Source of the DNA: DASQFI01 sp035633215 | Lineage (GTDB): Bacteria > Acidobacteriota > Vicinamibacteria > Vicinamibacterales > SCN-69-37 | Direction: 5' to 3' | Assembly (NCBI GenBank): GCA_035633215.1 | Contig: DASQFI010000039.1 | Coordinates: forward strand, 1 to 64,000 | Length of the DNA: 64,000 bases | Part shown: in pieces, positions 18,776 through 27,761 of the stretch | How positions within the stretch are numbered: position 1 is the first letter of the stretch | Layout of the letters: every line of letters begins with the position of its first letter | Notes under the pieces: model-generated | Seen by the model: the letters and a program-made list of their open reading frames with translations, nothing else | Databases searched by the model: none | Told to the model about the DNA's origin: nothing | Program-made: the position numbers and the translations under genes

Positions 18776-19741
18776 TCACAATTTCGCCTGTCTTCTCAAC
18801 AGCAGTTGGTCCATCACGACGATCACAATGACGACCACGCCGACGATCAGCCGATCGTAGAACGTCGCGCCGGGAATCTGGACCAGCGCGTTGCGCAGCA
18901 CGCCGAAAATCAGCGCACCGAGCACCGCGCCCGCGACCGACCCTCGTCCGCCCGCCAGGCTCGCGCCGCCAACTACGGCCGACGCGATGATATCCAACTC
19001 GTAGCCGGTCGCGAGATCGGCTTTGCCCTGGCCCTGCACGATGGCCAGGACCACACCGGAGACCGCCGCCAGAAGGCCGGACAGCACATAGGCGGACGTC
19101 TTGATGCGGTTGACGGGGATGCCCGAAAACAGTGCCGCCGTTTCGTTGCCGCCCACGGCAAAAACGCCCCGGCCCCACTGGTACTGCGTCGTCAGGATCT
19201 GAAAGACGCCCGCCAGCCCGATCATCACGATCGGGCCGAGCCAGTCGATCGACACGCCGACCACGTGCCAGTTCGCGGGCAGCTGGGCCGACAGATCGAA
19301 GAAGCGCGCCTGCGTGACGATGAACGCCGTGCCGCGCCAGATGCCCATGACGCCGAGCGTCGCGATGAACGCCGGCAAGCCGACGCGCACGATCAGCCAC
19401 GCCGAGACCAGGCCCGCCAACGCGCCGACCGCGATCCCCGCCGAGGCGCTCGCCCAGAGCGGCCACCCCAGCTGCACGAAGCAGTAGCCGGTGACGACGG
19501 TCGTGAGCGCGATGACCGCGCCCGGCGAGAGATCGACGCCGCCGGAAATGATGACGATGGCCGCGCCGATCGCCGCAATGCCGTAAATCGACGAGTACTT
19601 GAAGATCAGCAGGAAGTTCTCTTTGGTGACAAACGAATGGTCGCGGCCGGCCTCGGGCCAGAGGTACCACGTAAAGAACAGCACCTCGGCCACCAGAATC
19701 GCGACCGTGCTGAACTCGCGCGCGTGCCAGAAGCGCTTCAT
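18776..19741 (-). CDS. Sugar ABC transporter permease (RbsC type)
   Basis: 321 residues with about ten hydrophobic segments and the BPD_transp_2 signature (FGVLRNALVQI, GGASLAGGRGSVAGAVLGALI, GVDLSPGAVIALT). It forms the membrane channel for the sugar, driven by the upstream ATPase gene, whose stop overlaps this start by four bases. A single permease serving both halves as a homodimer is normal for this carbohydrate-uptake class. Confidence 0.93.
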   Translation of the reverse strand: MKRFWHAREFSTVAILVAEVLFFTWYLWPEAGRDHSFVTKENFLLIFKYSSIYGIAAIGAAIVIISGGVDLSPGAVIALTTVVTGYCFVQLGWPLWASASAGIAVGALAGLVSAWLIVRVGLPAFIATLGVMGIWRGTAFIVTQARFFDLSAQLPANWHVVGVSIDWLGPIVMIGLAGVFQILTTQYQWGRGVFAVGGNETAALFSGIPVNRIKTSAYVLSGLLAAVSGVVLAIVQGQGKADLATGYELDIIASAVVGGASLAGGRGSVAGAVLGALIFGVLRNALVQIPGATFYDRLIVGVVVIVIVVMDQLLLRRQAKL

Positions 19742-21225
19742 GAGGCGCTGTGTGCCGCGAGACTCATCACGGCTTCCTCCGTCGCCCCGGCCCCCGGCAA
19801 CTCGCCGCGCACACGGCCCTCGCGCATGACGACGATGCGATCGGCGATCGCGAGGACCTCAGGCAGGTCGCTCGAGACGATGAGACACGCCATGCCGCGC
19901 GCCGCGTTGCCGCGGATGATGTTGTGAATCTCGAACTTCGCCCCGACGTCGACGCCCTTCGTCGGCTCGTCGAGGAGCAGCACCGTCGGATCGGTGGCCA
20001 GCCACTTGCCGACGACCAGCTTCTGCTGGTTGCCGCCGCTCAGGGCATCGGGCATCTGCGCGATTGAGGTCGCACGGATCGAGAGACGATCGATCTGGGC
20101 CTGCGCCAGGCCGGCCTCCTCGCGTTCGTCGAGGCGGATCGCGCCCCGTTTCACCGCGCGCGGCAGCGCCAGGTTGTGCCGCAGGTTGAGATTGAAGAAC
20201 AGGCCGAGGCGCTGCCGATCTTCGGGCACGAACGCCAGTCCGGCACGCGCGGCCTCGCGCGCAGACCGAAATGAAGCGGGCGTGCCGCCGACCGCGAGGG
20301 TACCGGCCTCGGCGCGCGCGAGACCGAAGACCGTTTCGAGAAGCTCGGTGCGGCCCGACCCGACGAGCCCGAAGAGGCCGACGATCTCGCCCGGCCGCAC
20401 GTCGATCGAGACGTCCTGGAACCACGGCCGGCGCGACAGCCGGCGAATCGCCAGCGCGGGCGCAGCGCCGGCCGCCGCTGCAGGGCGCGCGCGTCGCTCG
20501 GGCGGCTCGCGGCCGACCATCGCGCGCACCATCGCGTCCGGCGTGGTCCCGGCCCGGGCGAACGTGCCGACACACGCGCCGTCGCGCAGCACCGTGATCT
20601 GATCGCACAGTCGAAACACTTCCGGGAGCCGGTGAGAGACGAACAAGAGCGTGACCCCGGCCGCGCGCAGCTTGCCCAGCACGCGGAACAGCTGATCGAC
20701 CTCGCCGTCCGTCAACGACGTCGTCGGCTCGTCGAGCACGAGCACGCGGCAGTCGAACGCGAGCGCGCGGGCGACCTGCACGAGTTGCGCGTGCGCGGCC
20801 GACACGTGCTCCATCCGCACGTCGGGCGCGATCGGGAGGTGCAGGTCGTCGAGCAGCGCCCGAGTGCGCGCCCGCATGGCAGCCTCGTCCAGCCGGCCTC
20901 CGCGTCCGACGATCTCACGCCCGGCAAAGATGTTGGCCGCGACCGTGAGATTGGGAAACGCGAGGCGTTCCTGAAACACCATCCCAATCCCGCGCGCGAG
21001 CGCCTCGCGCGGACGGTTGAAATGAAGCGGCTCACCGTTCAGCCGGACCTCGCCGCGATCGGGCCGGACGATTCCCGCCAGGATCTTCAGGAGCGTGGAC
21101 TTGCCCGCGCCGTTCTCGCCGATGCACGCGTGCGCTTCGCCAGCGGTCACCGCGAAGCTCACGCCGCGCAGCGCGCGCACCGCGCCGAACGACTTGTGGA
21201 CGTCGTGAAACTCGAGGAGGGCCAT
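19738..21225 (-). CDS. Sugar ABC transporter ATP-binding protein (RbsA/XylG type, two ABC domains)
   Basis: 495 residues from ATG 21225 (MALLEFHDVHKSFGAVRALR); an open frame continues upstream but would run into the lactonase gene. The first ABC domain has Walker A GENGAGKST (about 36-44) and Walker B VLVLDEPTTSL, with a weak signature (VSAAHAQLVQ). The second has a degenerate P-loop (GLVGSGRTELL), good signature LSGGNQQKL and Walker B VLLLDEPTKGVD. This asymmetry is typical of the family. It starts four bases after the SMP-30 stop and overlaps the permease, so the whole block is one transcription unit. Confidence 0.93.
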   Translation of the reverse strand: MALLEFHDVHKSFGAVRALRGVSFAVTAGEAHACIGENGAGKSTLLKILAGIVRPDRGEVRLNGEPLHFNRPREALARGIGMVFQERLAFPNLTVAANIFAGREIVGRGGRLDEAAMRARTRALLDDLHLPIAPDVRMEHVSAAHAQLVQVARALAFDCRVLVLDEPTTSLTDGEVDQLFRVLGKLRAAGVTLLFVSHRLPEVFRLCDQITVLRDGACVGTFARAGTTPDAMVRAMVGREPPERRARPAAAAGAAPALAIRRLSRRPWFQDVSIDVRPGEIVGLFGLVGSGRTELLETVFGLARAEAGTLAVGGTPASFRSAREAARAGLAFVPEDRQRLGLFFNLNLRHNLALPRAVKRGAIRLDEREEAGLAQAQIDRLSIRATSIAQMPDALSGGNQQKLVVGKWLATDPTVLLLDEPTKGVDVGAKFEIHNIIRGNAARGMACLIVSSDLPEVLAIADRIVVMREGRVRGELPGAGATEEAVMSLAAHSAS

Positions 21226-21229
21226 CGGA

Positions 21230-22099
21230 TCAGCCTGCGAACCGGCGCGGCCGCGGCCCGCGGGCACCCGACTGGATCCGGAACAAGCCGCCGGCCATCG
21301 GTTCGCGCGCGCGGGCGTGCTCGTCGAGTTCGATCCAGGCGCTGGTGATGTACATGTCGTCGAGATCCGGTCCGCCAAACGCCGGCTTGGTGGTGAGTGT
21401 CACCGGGAAGCGCACGACCAGCTCGAGACGGCCGTCGGGCGCGTATCGATGGACCGCCCCGCCCTCCCAGAGCGCGAGCCAGACGGACCCGTCGGCATCC
21501 ACCACCAGCCCGTCCGGCCAGCCGAGCTTCGTGGGCACGTCGACCCACGCGCGCCGGTTGCGAATCGCCCCGTCGTCGGCGTCGAAGTCGAAGCAGTCGA
21601 CCCGGCCGGTCGGCGTGTCCACGTAGTACATGAGCCGGTCGTCCGGACTCCAGTCGATGCCGTTCGAGATCGACACGCCCGTGAGCACGCGCGTCACCGA
21701 GCCGTCCGGGTCGAGGCGATAGAGCGCACCGCGCTCGCGCACACCGCCCATCCCCATCGTCCCCGCCCAGAATCGTCCGCGACGGTCGACACACCCATCG
21801 TTCATCCGTGTTTCGGGCTGGTCCGCTTCGACCGGCGCGATCGGCGATCTCGTGCCGGTCTCCGGATCGAGTCGTGAGAAACCGGTCTGGGTCGCCACAA
21901 TCCAGTCGCCTCTCGTCGTCGGCGCCACGGCTCCGACCGGCTCTCCGACGTCGAGAATCCGATCGGTCTTCCCCACGGGATCGAACGCGTGGACGTGGCC
22001 GCGCATGATGTCCACGAAGAGCAGCCGCGCGCGGCGGTCATCCCAGACGGGACCTTCGCCAAGTTGGGCCTGGGCATCAAAGACGAGATCCGGCGTCAT
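21230..22099 (-). CDS. SMP-30/gluconolactonase family sugar lactonase
   Basis: 289 residues from ATG 22099 (MTPDLVFDAQAQLGEGPVWD), which overlaps the stop of the upstream dehydratase in an ATGA junction; longer open-frame starts are less likely. Six-bladed propeller hallmarks: GEGPVWDDRRARLLFVDI (metal-binding Glu), RMNDGCVDRRGRFWAGTMG (Asn/Asp), SNGIDWSPDDRLMYYVDT (Asn, Asp). It should open a sugar 1,4- or 1,5-lactone to the aldonic acid, the step between the SDR dehydrogenase and the dehydratase encoded in the same operon. No signal peptide, so cytoplasmic. Confidence 0.9.
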   Translation of the reverse strand: MTPDLVFDAQAQLGEGPVWDDRRARLLFVDIMRGHVHAFDPVGKTDRILDVGEPVGAVAPTTRGDWIVATQTGFSRLDPETGTRSPIAPVEADQPETRMNDGCVDRRGRFWAGTMGMGGVRERGALYRLDPDGSVTRVLTGVSISNGIDWSPDDRLMYYVDTPTGRVDCFDFDADDGAIRNRRAWVDVPTKLGWPDGLVVDADGSVWLALWEGGAVHRYAPDGRLELVVRFPVTLTTKPAFGGPDLDDMYITSAWIELDEHARAREPMAGGLFRIQSGARGPRPRRFAG

Positions 22100-23250
22100 T
22101 GGGACGTGCGTCGTTCCCATCCCCTCTCGAACAGCCTGATTCGCCCGCCGGTCCGCGGATGTCTGGCGCAGGCGTCGTGATTGAGCTTCAGGCCGAGACC
22201 GGGACGATCCGGCGCGACGAAACACCCGTCGGCGGGATCGATTCGCGGCGACGCATCGACGAGCTCATGGACCCAGGCATCGGCGAAGTCGTTGAAGTGC
22301 TCGAGGACTTTGTAGTTCGGCGTCGCGACGGCGAAATGCAGATTGGCCATCGTCCCGACCGGCCCGCAGACGTTGTGCGGCGCCAGCAACAGCGAGTACG
22401 CGTCGGCCCATCCCGCCAGGCGCTTCATCGCGAGGAAGCCGCCGAAGTGCGTGAGATCGACTTGCACGACGTCGACGAGACCGCCTTCGATGAATCCCCG
22501 GATGTCCTCCATCGTGTGGGCGCGCTCGCCGGTCGCAATCGGCAGCGCCGTCGCGGCGCGCACCGACCGATAGGCCGCCGGGTTCTCGGGCGGCGTCGGT
22601 TCTTCAATCCACGCGGGATCGAACGGCTCGAGCAGTTTCGCCACCGCGGCGGCCGTCGACGGCGTGAACCGGCCGTGCATCTCGACCATGATCTCGACGT
22701 CAGGACCCACCGCTTCGCGCACGGCAGCGACGATCGCCACGGCACGACGTCGCTCGGCGGCGGGCAGCTCCGCGCTGGCGTGGCCGAACGGATCGAGCTT
22801 GATGGCCCGGTATCCGGTGGCGACGACCTTCCGCGCGATGGCGGCGATCGCATCCGCATCGCGCTCCGCCTGATACCAGCCGTTTGCGTACGCGGGCACG
22901 CGCTCACGGAACTTGCCGCCGAGCAGCTTCCAGATCGGCACCCCGAGCGACTGGCCGATGATGTCCCAGCACGCGACGTCGAACGACGCCAGCGCGGACT
23001 GCGATACTTCGCCGGGCCTGTCGTATTCGGCGCGCTGAATGTTCCAGGCGAGTCGCTCGACGTCGAACGGGTCGGTACCAATCACGTGCCGCGGCGCCAG
23101 CTCGTCCAGACACGCGAGGAGCGTGAACGTCCGGCTGACCATCCGCACTTCGCTCGTCCCGACGAGTCCCGCATCGGTCTCGAGCTCGAGAAACACGAGC
23201 TCCCGCCAGGGAGTGCCGACAACGGTTGTACGGGCTGAAGTGATCTTCAT
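22096..23250 (-). CDS. Enolase-superfamily sugar-acid dehydratase (mandelate racemase/muconate lactonising family)
   Basis: 384 residues. N-terminal capping domain, then a TIM barrel with a Lys in TGYRAIKLDPFG, metal-ligand acids in EIMVEMHGRF, WIEEPTPPEN and ATGERAHTMED, and a late APHNVCGPVGTMANLHFAVA block like that of galactonate and related dehydratases. It probably dehydrates an aldonate to a 2-keto-3-deoxy acid; the exact sugar cannot be told from sequence. It is translationally coupled to the lactonase and lies 138 bp downstream of the U32-like gene, a gap filled by repeat D. Confidence 0.85.
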   Translation of the reverse strand: MKITSARTTVVGTPWRELVFLELETDAGLVGTSEVRMVSRTFTLLACLDELAPRHVIGTDPFDVERLAWNIQRAEYDRPGEVSQSALASFDVACWDIIGQSLGVPIWKLLGGKFRERVPAYANGWYQAERDADAIAAIARKVVATGYRAIKLDPFGHASAELPAAERRRAVAIVAAVREAVGPDVEIMVEMHGRFTPSTAAAVAKLLEPFDPAWIEEPTPPENPAAYRSVRAATALPIATGERAHTMEDIRGFIEGGLVDVVQVDLTHFGGFLAMKRLAGWADAYSLLLAPHNVCGPVGTMANLHFAVATPNYKVLEHFNDFADAWVHELVDASPRIDPADGCFVAPDRPGLGLKLNHDACARHPRTGGRIRLFERGWERRTSQ

Positions 23251-23260
23251 GTCTGAAAAA

Positions 23261-23386
23261 CACGGGTCGGTACGACGGGTACGACGGGTCCGAGGAATGT
23301 TCTGCCGCTGGCCATCTTCCTTAAGTCAAAGAAGATGACCAGTATCAGGTTCCTTGGACCCGGCGTACCCGTCGTACCGACATGTG
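23261..23386. repeat. GTACGACGGG palindromic repeat D/E, copy 1
   Basis: A 126 bp imperfect palindrome. The outer arms carry TCGGTACGACGGGTACGACG (from 23267) and its complement (CGGCGTACCCGTCGTACCGA, to 23380). Nested inside are CTGGCCATCTTC and GAAGATGACCAG (23309-23342). A second copy with the same outer and inner arms is at 43322-43443. It sits inside the sugar operon between the dehydratase start and the U32-like stop. Confidence 0.8.
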
Positions 23387-23388
23387 CT

Positions 23389-24276
23389 TTAAGCAAGCGT
23401 TTTGGTTCTGTCAAGGATCGCAAGTCCAATCGCCGCGCGTCGCACTCGCTCGCGTGAGAGCGCGACGACCGTCGCCTCCAGATGTCCGCCGCTCGGGTAC
23501 AGCTGCGGCGCGTTGCGGAGACCGTACTTCAGATACACCGGCGCGGCGACGCGCACGACCTCGGCCGTTTCGTAGTGGCGCACGGTGCCGCCGAAGTCGT
23601 CCGGGCTCTCCATGTAGAAGTCAATGGCGGCATCGACCGCCTGGCGAATGGCGGCGATCTGCGGCAGGGAGAGATCGACCGGAAGATTGATCGACGTCGC
23701 GCCAAGGTCCTCCATCAGCCGCGCGGTCGCCGGGTTCGCGGCCGCCAAGGTCACCGAAATCTTGAGGACGAAGTCGGCCGGCAAGTCGCCCGACCGTTTC
23801 ATGTTGCCGAAGATCTGCAGCTGGCCGAGATCCGCGACGAGAATCGACTTCAGGCCCAGCCGCACGCCGTGCAGCACGTCTTCAATGCCGTACGCGAGCT
23901 GATCGGCGCCGCGCAGCGATGACCCCAGGACACGACCCGCGGCGGAGGAAGCCTGGCTGCCGGTATCCCAGTTGGCGCGCGGGCCGACGAACAGGCAGAT
24001 CTCGATGTCCTGCTGCGCGCCGAGCGCCAGCATCTCTCGAATCTCATCGTCGGTCTGCAGCATGATGCCGCTGCCCTGGCTGATGCGGTGGATCCGAACC
24101 TTTCGCGCGGCGGCCTCCTCGATCACCGCGCAGAGCGCTTTCGGGCCCTCACACGACGGAATCTCGATCCGGTATGCCGCGCCGTCCGGGAATCGCTTCG
24201 CCGACGTGGGGAGATCGTACGCGTCCCGTGCCGGAAGCTTCAGCGATTGAAGGACTGCGCGCGCCGTGATCGTCAT
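23389..24276 (-). CDS. U32-peptidase-like TIM-barrel protein in a sugar-acid operon
   Basis: 295 residues from ATG 24276 (MTITARAVLQSLKLPARDAY). The central part (YRIEIPSCEGPKAL, HRISQGSGIM, EICLFVGPRANWDTG, SILVADLGQLQIFGNM, KISVTLAAANPATARLMEDLGA, APVYLKYGLRNAPQLYPSG) reads as a TIM barrel of the type usually labelled U32 family peptidase in actinobacteria and acidobacteria. A proteolytic role is doubtful: every neighbour is a sugar transport or sugar-acid gene. It may be an aldolase, isomerase or other carbon-metabolism enzyme; that is inference. Upstream it is separated from the SDR by 55 bp containing the GAAG-rich direct repeats CTTCATGTTCTTCA/CTTCAATCCCTTCA. Confidence 0.6.
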   Translation of the reverse strand: MTITARAVLQSLKLPARDAYDLPTSAKRFPDGAAYRIEIPSCEGPKALCAVIEEAAARKVRIHRISQGSGIMLQTDDEIREMLALGAQQDIEICLFVGPRANWDTGSQASSAAGRVLGSSLRGADQLAYGIEDVLHGVRLGLKSILVADLGQLQIFGNMKRSGDLPADFVLKISVTLAAANPATARLMEDLGATSINLPVDLSLPQIAAIRQAVDAAIDFYMESPDDFGGTVRHYETAEVVRVAAPVYLKYGLRNAPQLYPSGGHLEATVVALSRERVRRAAIGLAILDRTKTLA

Positions 24277-24331
24277 GCCCTTAGACCCGCGCTCTTCAGA
24301 ACCTTCATGTTCTTCACCTCCTTCAATCCCT

Positions 24332-25105
24332 TCATGTAGAGAACTGGACTCCCAACCCGCAATCGACCGCCACAGCAGCACCGGTCATCGCCGACGCCTC
24401 ATCCGAAGCGACAAACGCCACGACGCTGGCGATCTCGGCAGGCGTGGCGATCCGGCGCATCGGATGCACGTTCATCACGCTCGCCTCGGCGGCAGCCGGA
24501 TCGGACTGCCGCGCAAACCATTCCTCGACGAGGTGGGTCCGCGTCCAGCCCGGCGACACCGCGTTCACGCGGATCCCGAACGAAGCGTAGTCGAGCGCCA
24601 GGCTGCGCGTGAGCCCAATGACGCCGGACTTGGCGGCCGCGTATGGAAACATGCCGGCGATGGTGAGCGACGCGTGGATCGAGGCGATGTTGACGATCGC
24701 CCCCCGGCCCCGGGCCTTCATGCCCGGCAGCACGTGCTTCGCGCAGAGCCACGCGCCCTTGAGATCAACCGCGAATACCGATTCCCATTGCGCTTCGGTC
24801 ATCTGGACCGCGTCGAAATACGCATTTACGCCGGCATTGTTCACGAGCACGTCGATCCGGCCGTGCGTCTTCAGGACGTGCTCGACGCCGCGGCTCACCT
24901 CGGCTTCCCGGGTGACGTCGGCCACGATGAACTCGGCCGGCCCGGCTGAGGCCAGTTCTTTCGCCGTCCCGGCCGCCGTCGCCTCGTCGAGGTCGAAAAA
25001 CGCCACCGTGGCGCCCTCCGCCAGGAACTTCTCGACAATGGCGCGGCCAATGCCACGCCCACCGCCGGTGACGAGGGCGATCCGGTCAGCGAGACGTCCG
25101 CGCAT
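24332..25105 (-). CDS. Short-chain dehydrogenase/reductase, probable sugar dehydrogenase
   Basis: 257 residues, classical SDR. TGGGRGIGRA (cofactor loop), FDLDE at the end of strand 2 (acidic, suggests NAD preference), NNAG, the Ser in NIASIH and YAAAK catalytic pair, and PGWTRT. As first gene of the operon that also encodes a lactonase, a dehydratase and a sugar ABC transporter, it probably oxidises the imported aldose to its lactone. The 87 bp gap to the divergent mutarotase must hold promoters for both directions. Confidence 0.88.
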   Translation of the reverse strand: MRGRLADRIALVTGGGRGIGRAIVEKFLAEGATVAFFDLDEATAAGTAKELASAGPAEFIVADVTREAEVSRGVEHVLKTHGRIDVLVNNAGVNAYFDAVQMTEAQWESVFAVDLKGAWLCAKHVLPGMKARGRGAIVNIASIHASLTIAGMFPYAAAKSGVIGLTRSLALDYASFGIRVNAVSPGWTRTHLVEEWFARQSDPAAAEASVMNVHPMRRIATPAEIASVVAFVASDEASAMTGAAVAVDCGLGVQFST

Positions 25106-25192
25106 CGAACTTCGGCAAGTGGGTCAACAGAGGGCTCGAGAGGCCGATATCATATGCCGGGCGTTCGGCCGGGACGGAAGTGAGGTCAGGTC

Positions 25193-26359
25193 ATGGATCA
25201 GGTGTTCCGCGCGTGTGGGTTCGTCGTCGCGATGGCCGCGCTTGCCGGCGCGTGCGGGCGTGAGGAATCATCGCCCGTGGTGCAGCAGCAGCCGAGACCG
25301 CGCCTGACCGAGGGGATCTTCGGCTCGACCGCCGACGGCCAGCCGCTCAACCTCATCACGTTGCGCAATCAGACCGGGATCGAGATCAGAATCTCGACCT
25401 ACGGCGGAACCATTCTGTCCCTGGGCACACCGGATCGCTCCGGTGCCGTGGACGACATCGTCCTCGGCTTCGACACGATCACGCCCTACTTCGACAAGTC
25501 GCCGTACTTCGGGTGCCTCATCGGCCGGTACTGCAACCGGATCGCGACCGGCAAATTCACTCTGGACGGGCACAGCTACACGCTGGCAACGAACAATCCG
25601 CCCAATCACCTCCACGGTGGCAAGAAGGGCTGGGACAAAGTCGTGTGGACGTCCGCACCGTTTCAAAACGCGGAAGGCGTTGGCACGAAGCTGAGCTACA
25701 CGAGCAAGGACGGCGAAGAAGGCTATCCCGGCACCGTGAACGCCGACGTGACGTACATGCTCAACGACAAGAACGAGCTGATCGTCGACTACCACGCGAC
25801 CACCGACAAGCCGACGGTCATCAACCTCACGCAACACAGCTACTTCAACCTGGCGGGCGCCAAAGCGACGGACATTCTGGGCCACGAACTGATGATCAAC
25901 GCCGACCGCTACACGCCCGTGGATGCGACGCTCATCCCAACGGGCGAGCTCGCGCCGGTCGAGGGCACGCCGTTCGACTTCCGCACCTCCACGAAGATCG
26001 GCGCGCGGATCAACGACGCGAACGAGCAGCTCAAACGCGGGTTGGGCTACGACCACAACTACGTCGTCAAGCGCGAAGGCACGACCCTCGCGCTGGCCGC
26101 GCGCGTGGTCGAGCCGCACACCGGCCGGACGATGGAGATTACGACCACCGAGCCTGGCATCCAGTTCTACTCGGGCAATTTTCTCGACGGCACGATCACC
26201 GGCAAAGGCGGCCGGGTCTACGGCCACCGGTCTGGCTTCTGCCTCGAGACGCAGCACTATCCCGACTCGCCGAACCATCCGACGTTCCCGTCCACGACGC
26301 TGCGGCCTGGTGAGGAATACCGCTCGAAGACGGTATTCACGTTCGGGGTCGCGAAGTAG
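25193..26359 (+). CDS. galM: Aldose 1-epimerase (galactose mutarotase), secreted or lipid-anchored
   Basis: 388 residues. The N-terminus (ACGFVVAMAALAGACGREES) looks like an export signal with a cysteine, possibly a lipoprotein although the lipobox (AGAC) is imperfect. GalM core motifs follow: NHLHGGKKGWDK (substrate His, about residue 138), TQHSYFNLAG (catalytic His, about 214), and FCLETQHYPDSPNHP (catalytic Glu, about 350). It interconverts alpha and beta anomers of free aldoses; export suggests action before uptake by the divergent ABC system. Start ATG 25193 with GAGGTCAGG upstream. Confidence 0.92.
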   Translation: MDQVFRACGFVVAMAALAGACGREESSPVVQQQPRPRLTEGIFGSTADGQPLNLITLRNQTGIEIRISTYGGTILSLGTPDRSGAVDDIVLGFDTITPYFDKSPYFGCLIGRYCNRIATGKFTLDGHSYTLATNNPPNHLHGGKKGWDKVVWTSAPFQNAEGVGTKLSYTSKDGEEGYPGTVNADVTYMLNDKNELIVDYHATTDKPTVINLTQHSYFNLAGAKATDILGHELMINADRYTPVDATLIPTGELAPVEGTPFDFRTSTKIGARINDANEQLKRGLGYDHNYVVKREGTTLALAARVVEPHTGRTMEITTTEPGIQFYSGNFLDGTITGKGGRVYGHRSGFCLETQHYPDSPNHPTFPSTTLRPGEEYRSKTVFTFGVAK

Positions 26360-26494
26360 ACACGTCTCCTCCCGATCACCCCCGGATTCCGGCGCGTTCG
26401 CCGCGGACGCCGGCCGGAACCGGCATGGCCTTCCCATCGTCTAACGATGGGAGTCAGGGCCCATACGCCTGTCAGGTGAACGAGGACCAGCCAG

Positions 26495-27760
26495 ATGAGC
26501 AGACTGCTCAATCGGATCAGGTCGTGGTTCGGGCGATCGAACCATCAGGCCGACATCGCCGAGGAGCTCGAGCTGCATCGATCGCTTGCGCAGCAACGGC
26601 TGGAGGCGCTGGGTGTGGACCCAGGCGCAGCGGCGCGTTCGGCGCGCCGCCTGGTCGGCAACGTGACGCTCGCCCGCGAGGACGCGCGCGCCGTCTGGGT
26701 GTGGCCCTGGATCGAGAGCGTGTGGCAGGACGTCGTCTATGCGTTTCGAAGCCTGCGGCGCCAGCCCGGCTTCACCCTGACCGCCGTGCTTACGCTCGGC
26801 GTGGGTATCGGCTTGAACACGAGCCTCGCCACCCTTTGCGGCGCCATGTTGTGGCAGCCGTGGCGCGTCCGGCCTGCGGCGGAAGTCATGGAGGTCATTG
26901 GACGGCGTCCCAACGGGTCGACCGTTGAGTTCAATCTCGCCGATTTCCGGCTGCTCGGCGACCGCGCCTCGAGCGGCGCCCTGCTCGCTACCGGGTGCGG
27001 CGTCGATGGCCGCCAGGAAAGCTGTCGTGTCCAGGTGAACGGCGGGCCGTCGGTCGGGCAGTTCGTCAGCGGGAACTACTTCGACGTGCTCGACATCCCG
27101 ATGGCGCGCGGCCGGGGGTTCACGAGCGCTGAGGATCAGTTCGGCTCGCCGGTTGCCGTCGCGGTCATCAGCCACGAGCTGTGGCTGCGGCGCCTCAACA
27201 GCCGTCCCGACATCCTGACCACCCCAATCGATCTCGACGGCGCGCGGTTCGACGTCGTCGGCGTGACGGCCGAGTCGTTTTCGGGCGTGACTCTCGTGCG
27301 CCGGGATGTGTGGGTGCCGCTCGCCGCCGCGCGGTTGCTGCGACCGTCGAACCGGCCCGGGCTGTACGGCCTCGACGTGGCGATCCGGCTCCACGCCGGC
27401 GTCTCGCGTGAGCGAGCCGGGGCTGAGCTGGAAGCGCTTCTGGCGACCCGTCCGCCGGACCCGCCGCGAGTGCATGTGGTCCCGACCAGCTCATTCGGCC
27501 GCCCGACTGATCGACGCGAGAGCGTCGTGTTCTTCACAATCGCCTTTGCAGCCCTGCTGCTCGTCCTGCTCATCGCGTGCGCGAACGCCGGCAACCTGCT
27601 GCTTGCGCGGACGCTGGCGCGCGCGCGTGAAATGGCCGTGCGGGCGTCGATCGGCGCCAGCCGCGCGCGCGTCGTCCGCCAGTTGCTGACGGAGAGTTTC
27701 GTCCTGGCGAGCGTCGCGGCGATCGTCGGCGTGTGGATCGCGATGGCGGCAGTCGCCTGA
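26495..27760 (+). CDS. ADOP/MacB-like ABC permease, half-length
   Basis: 421 residues. N-terminal cytoplasmic segment (SNHQADIAEELELHRSLAQQ, the conserved permease-prefix domain of acidobacterial ADOP proteins), then FRSLRRQPGFTLTAVLTLGVGIGLN (first membrane helix), a periplasmic MacB-type domain (about 140-330) and an FtsX block (FFTIAFAALLLVLLIACANAGNLLLARTLARAREMAVR). Known family members run to roughly 800 residues with two such modules; this one stops with TGA 27758-27760 right after the first FtsX domain. It is therefore a truncated or split version with no second half downstream. Function as an efflux component is doubtful. Confidence 0.8.
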   Translation: MSRLLNRIRSWFGRSNHQADIAEELELHRSLAQQRLEALGVDPGAAARSARRLVGNVTLAREDARAVWVWPWIESVWQDVVYAFRSLRRQPGFTLTAVLTLGVGIGLNTSLATLCGAMLWQPWRVRPAAEVMEVIGRRPNGSTVEFNLADFRLLGDRASSGALLATGCGVDGRQESCRVQVNGGPSVGQFVSGNYFDVLDIPMARGRGFTSAEDQFGSPVAVAVISHELWLRRLNSRPDILTTPIDLDGARFDVVGVTAESFSGVTLVRRDVWVPLAAARLLRPSNRPGLYGLDVAIRLHAGVSRERAGAELEALLATRPPDPPRVHVVPTSSFGRPTDRRESVVFFTIAFAALLLVLLIACANAGNLLLARTLARAREMAVRASIGASRARVVRQLLTESFVLASVAAIVGVWIAMAAVA

Positions 27761-27761
27761 G

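Noticed and set aside
21226..21378. A 51-codon extension of the sugar ABC ATPase
   Set aside because: It overlaps the end of the SMP-30 gene in another frame; the ABC domain begins at ATG 21225.
24277..24381. An N-terminal extension of the U32-like protein (LHEGIEGGEEHEGSEERGSK)
   Set aside because: It is encoded by short GAAG-type direct repeats in the leader; ATG 24276 begins the conserved part.
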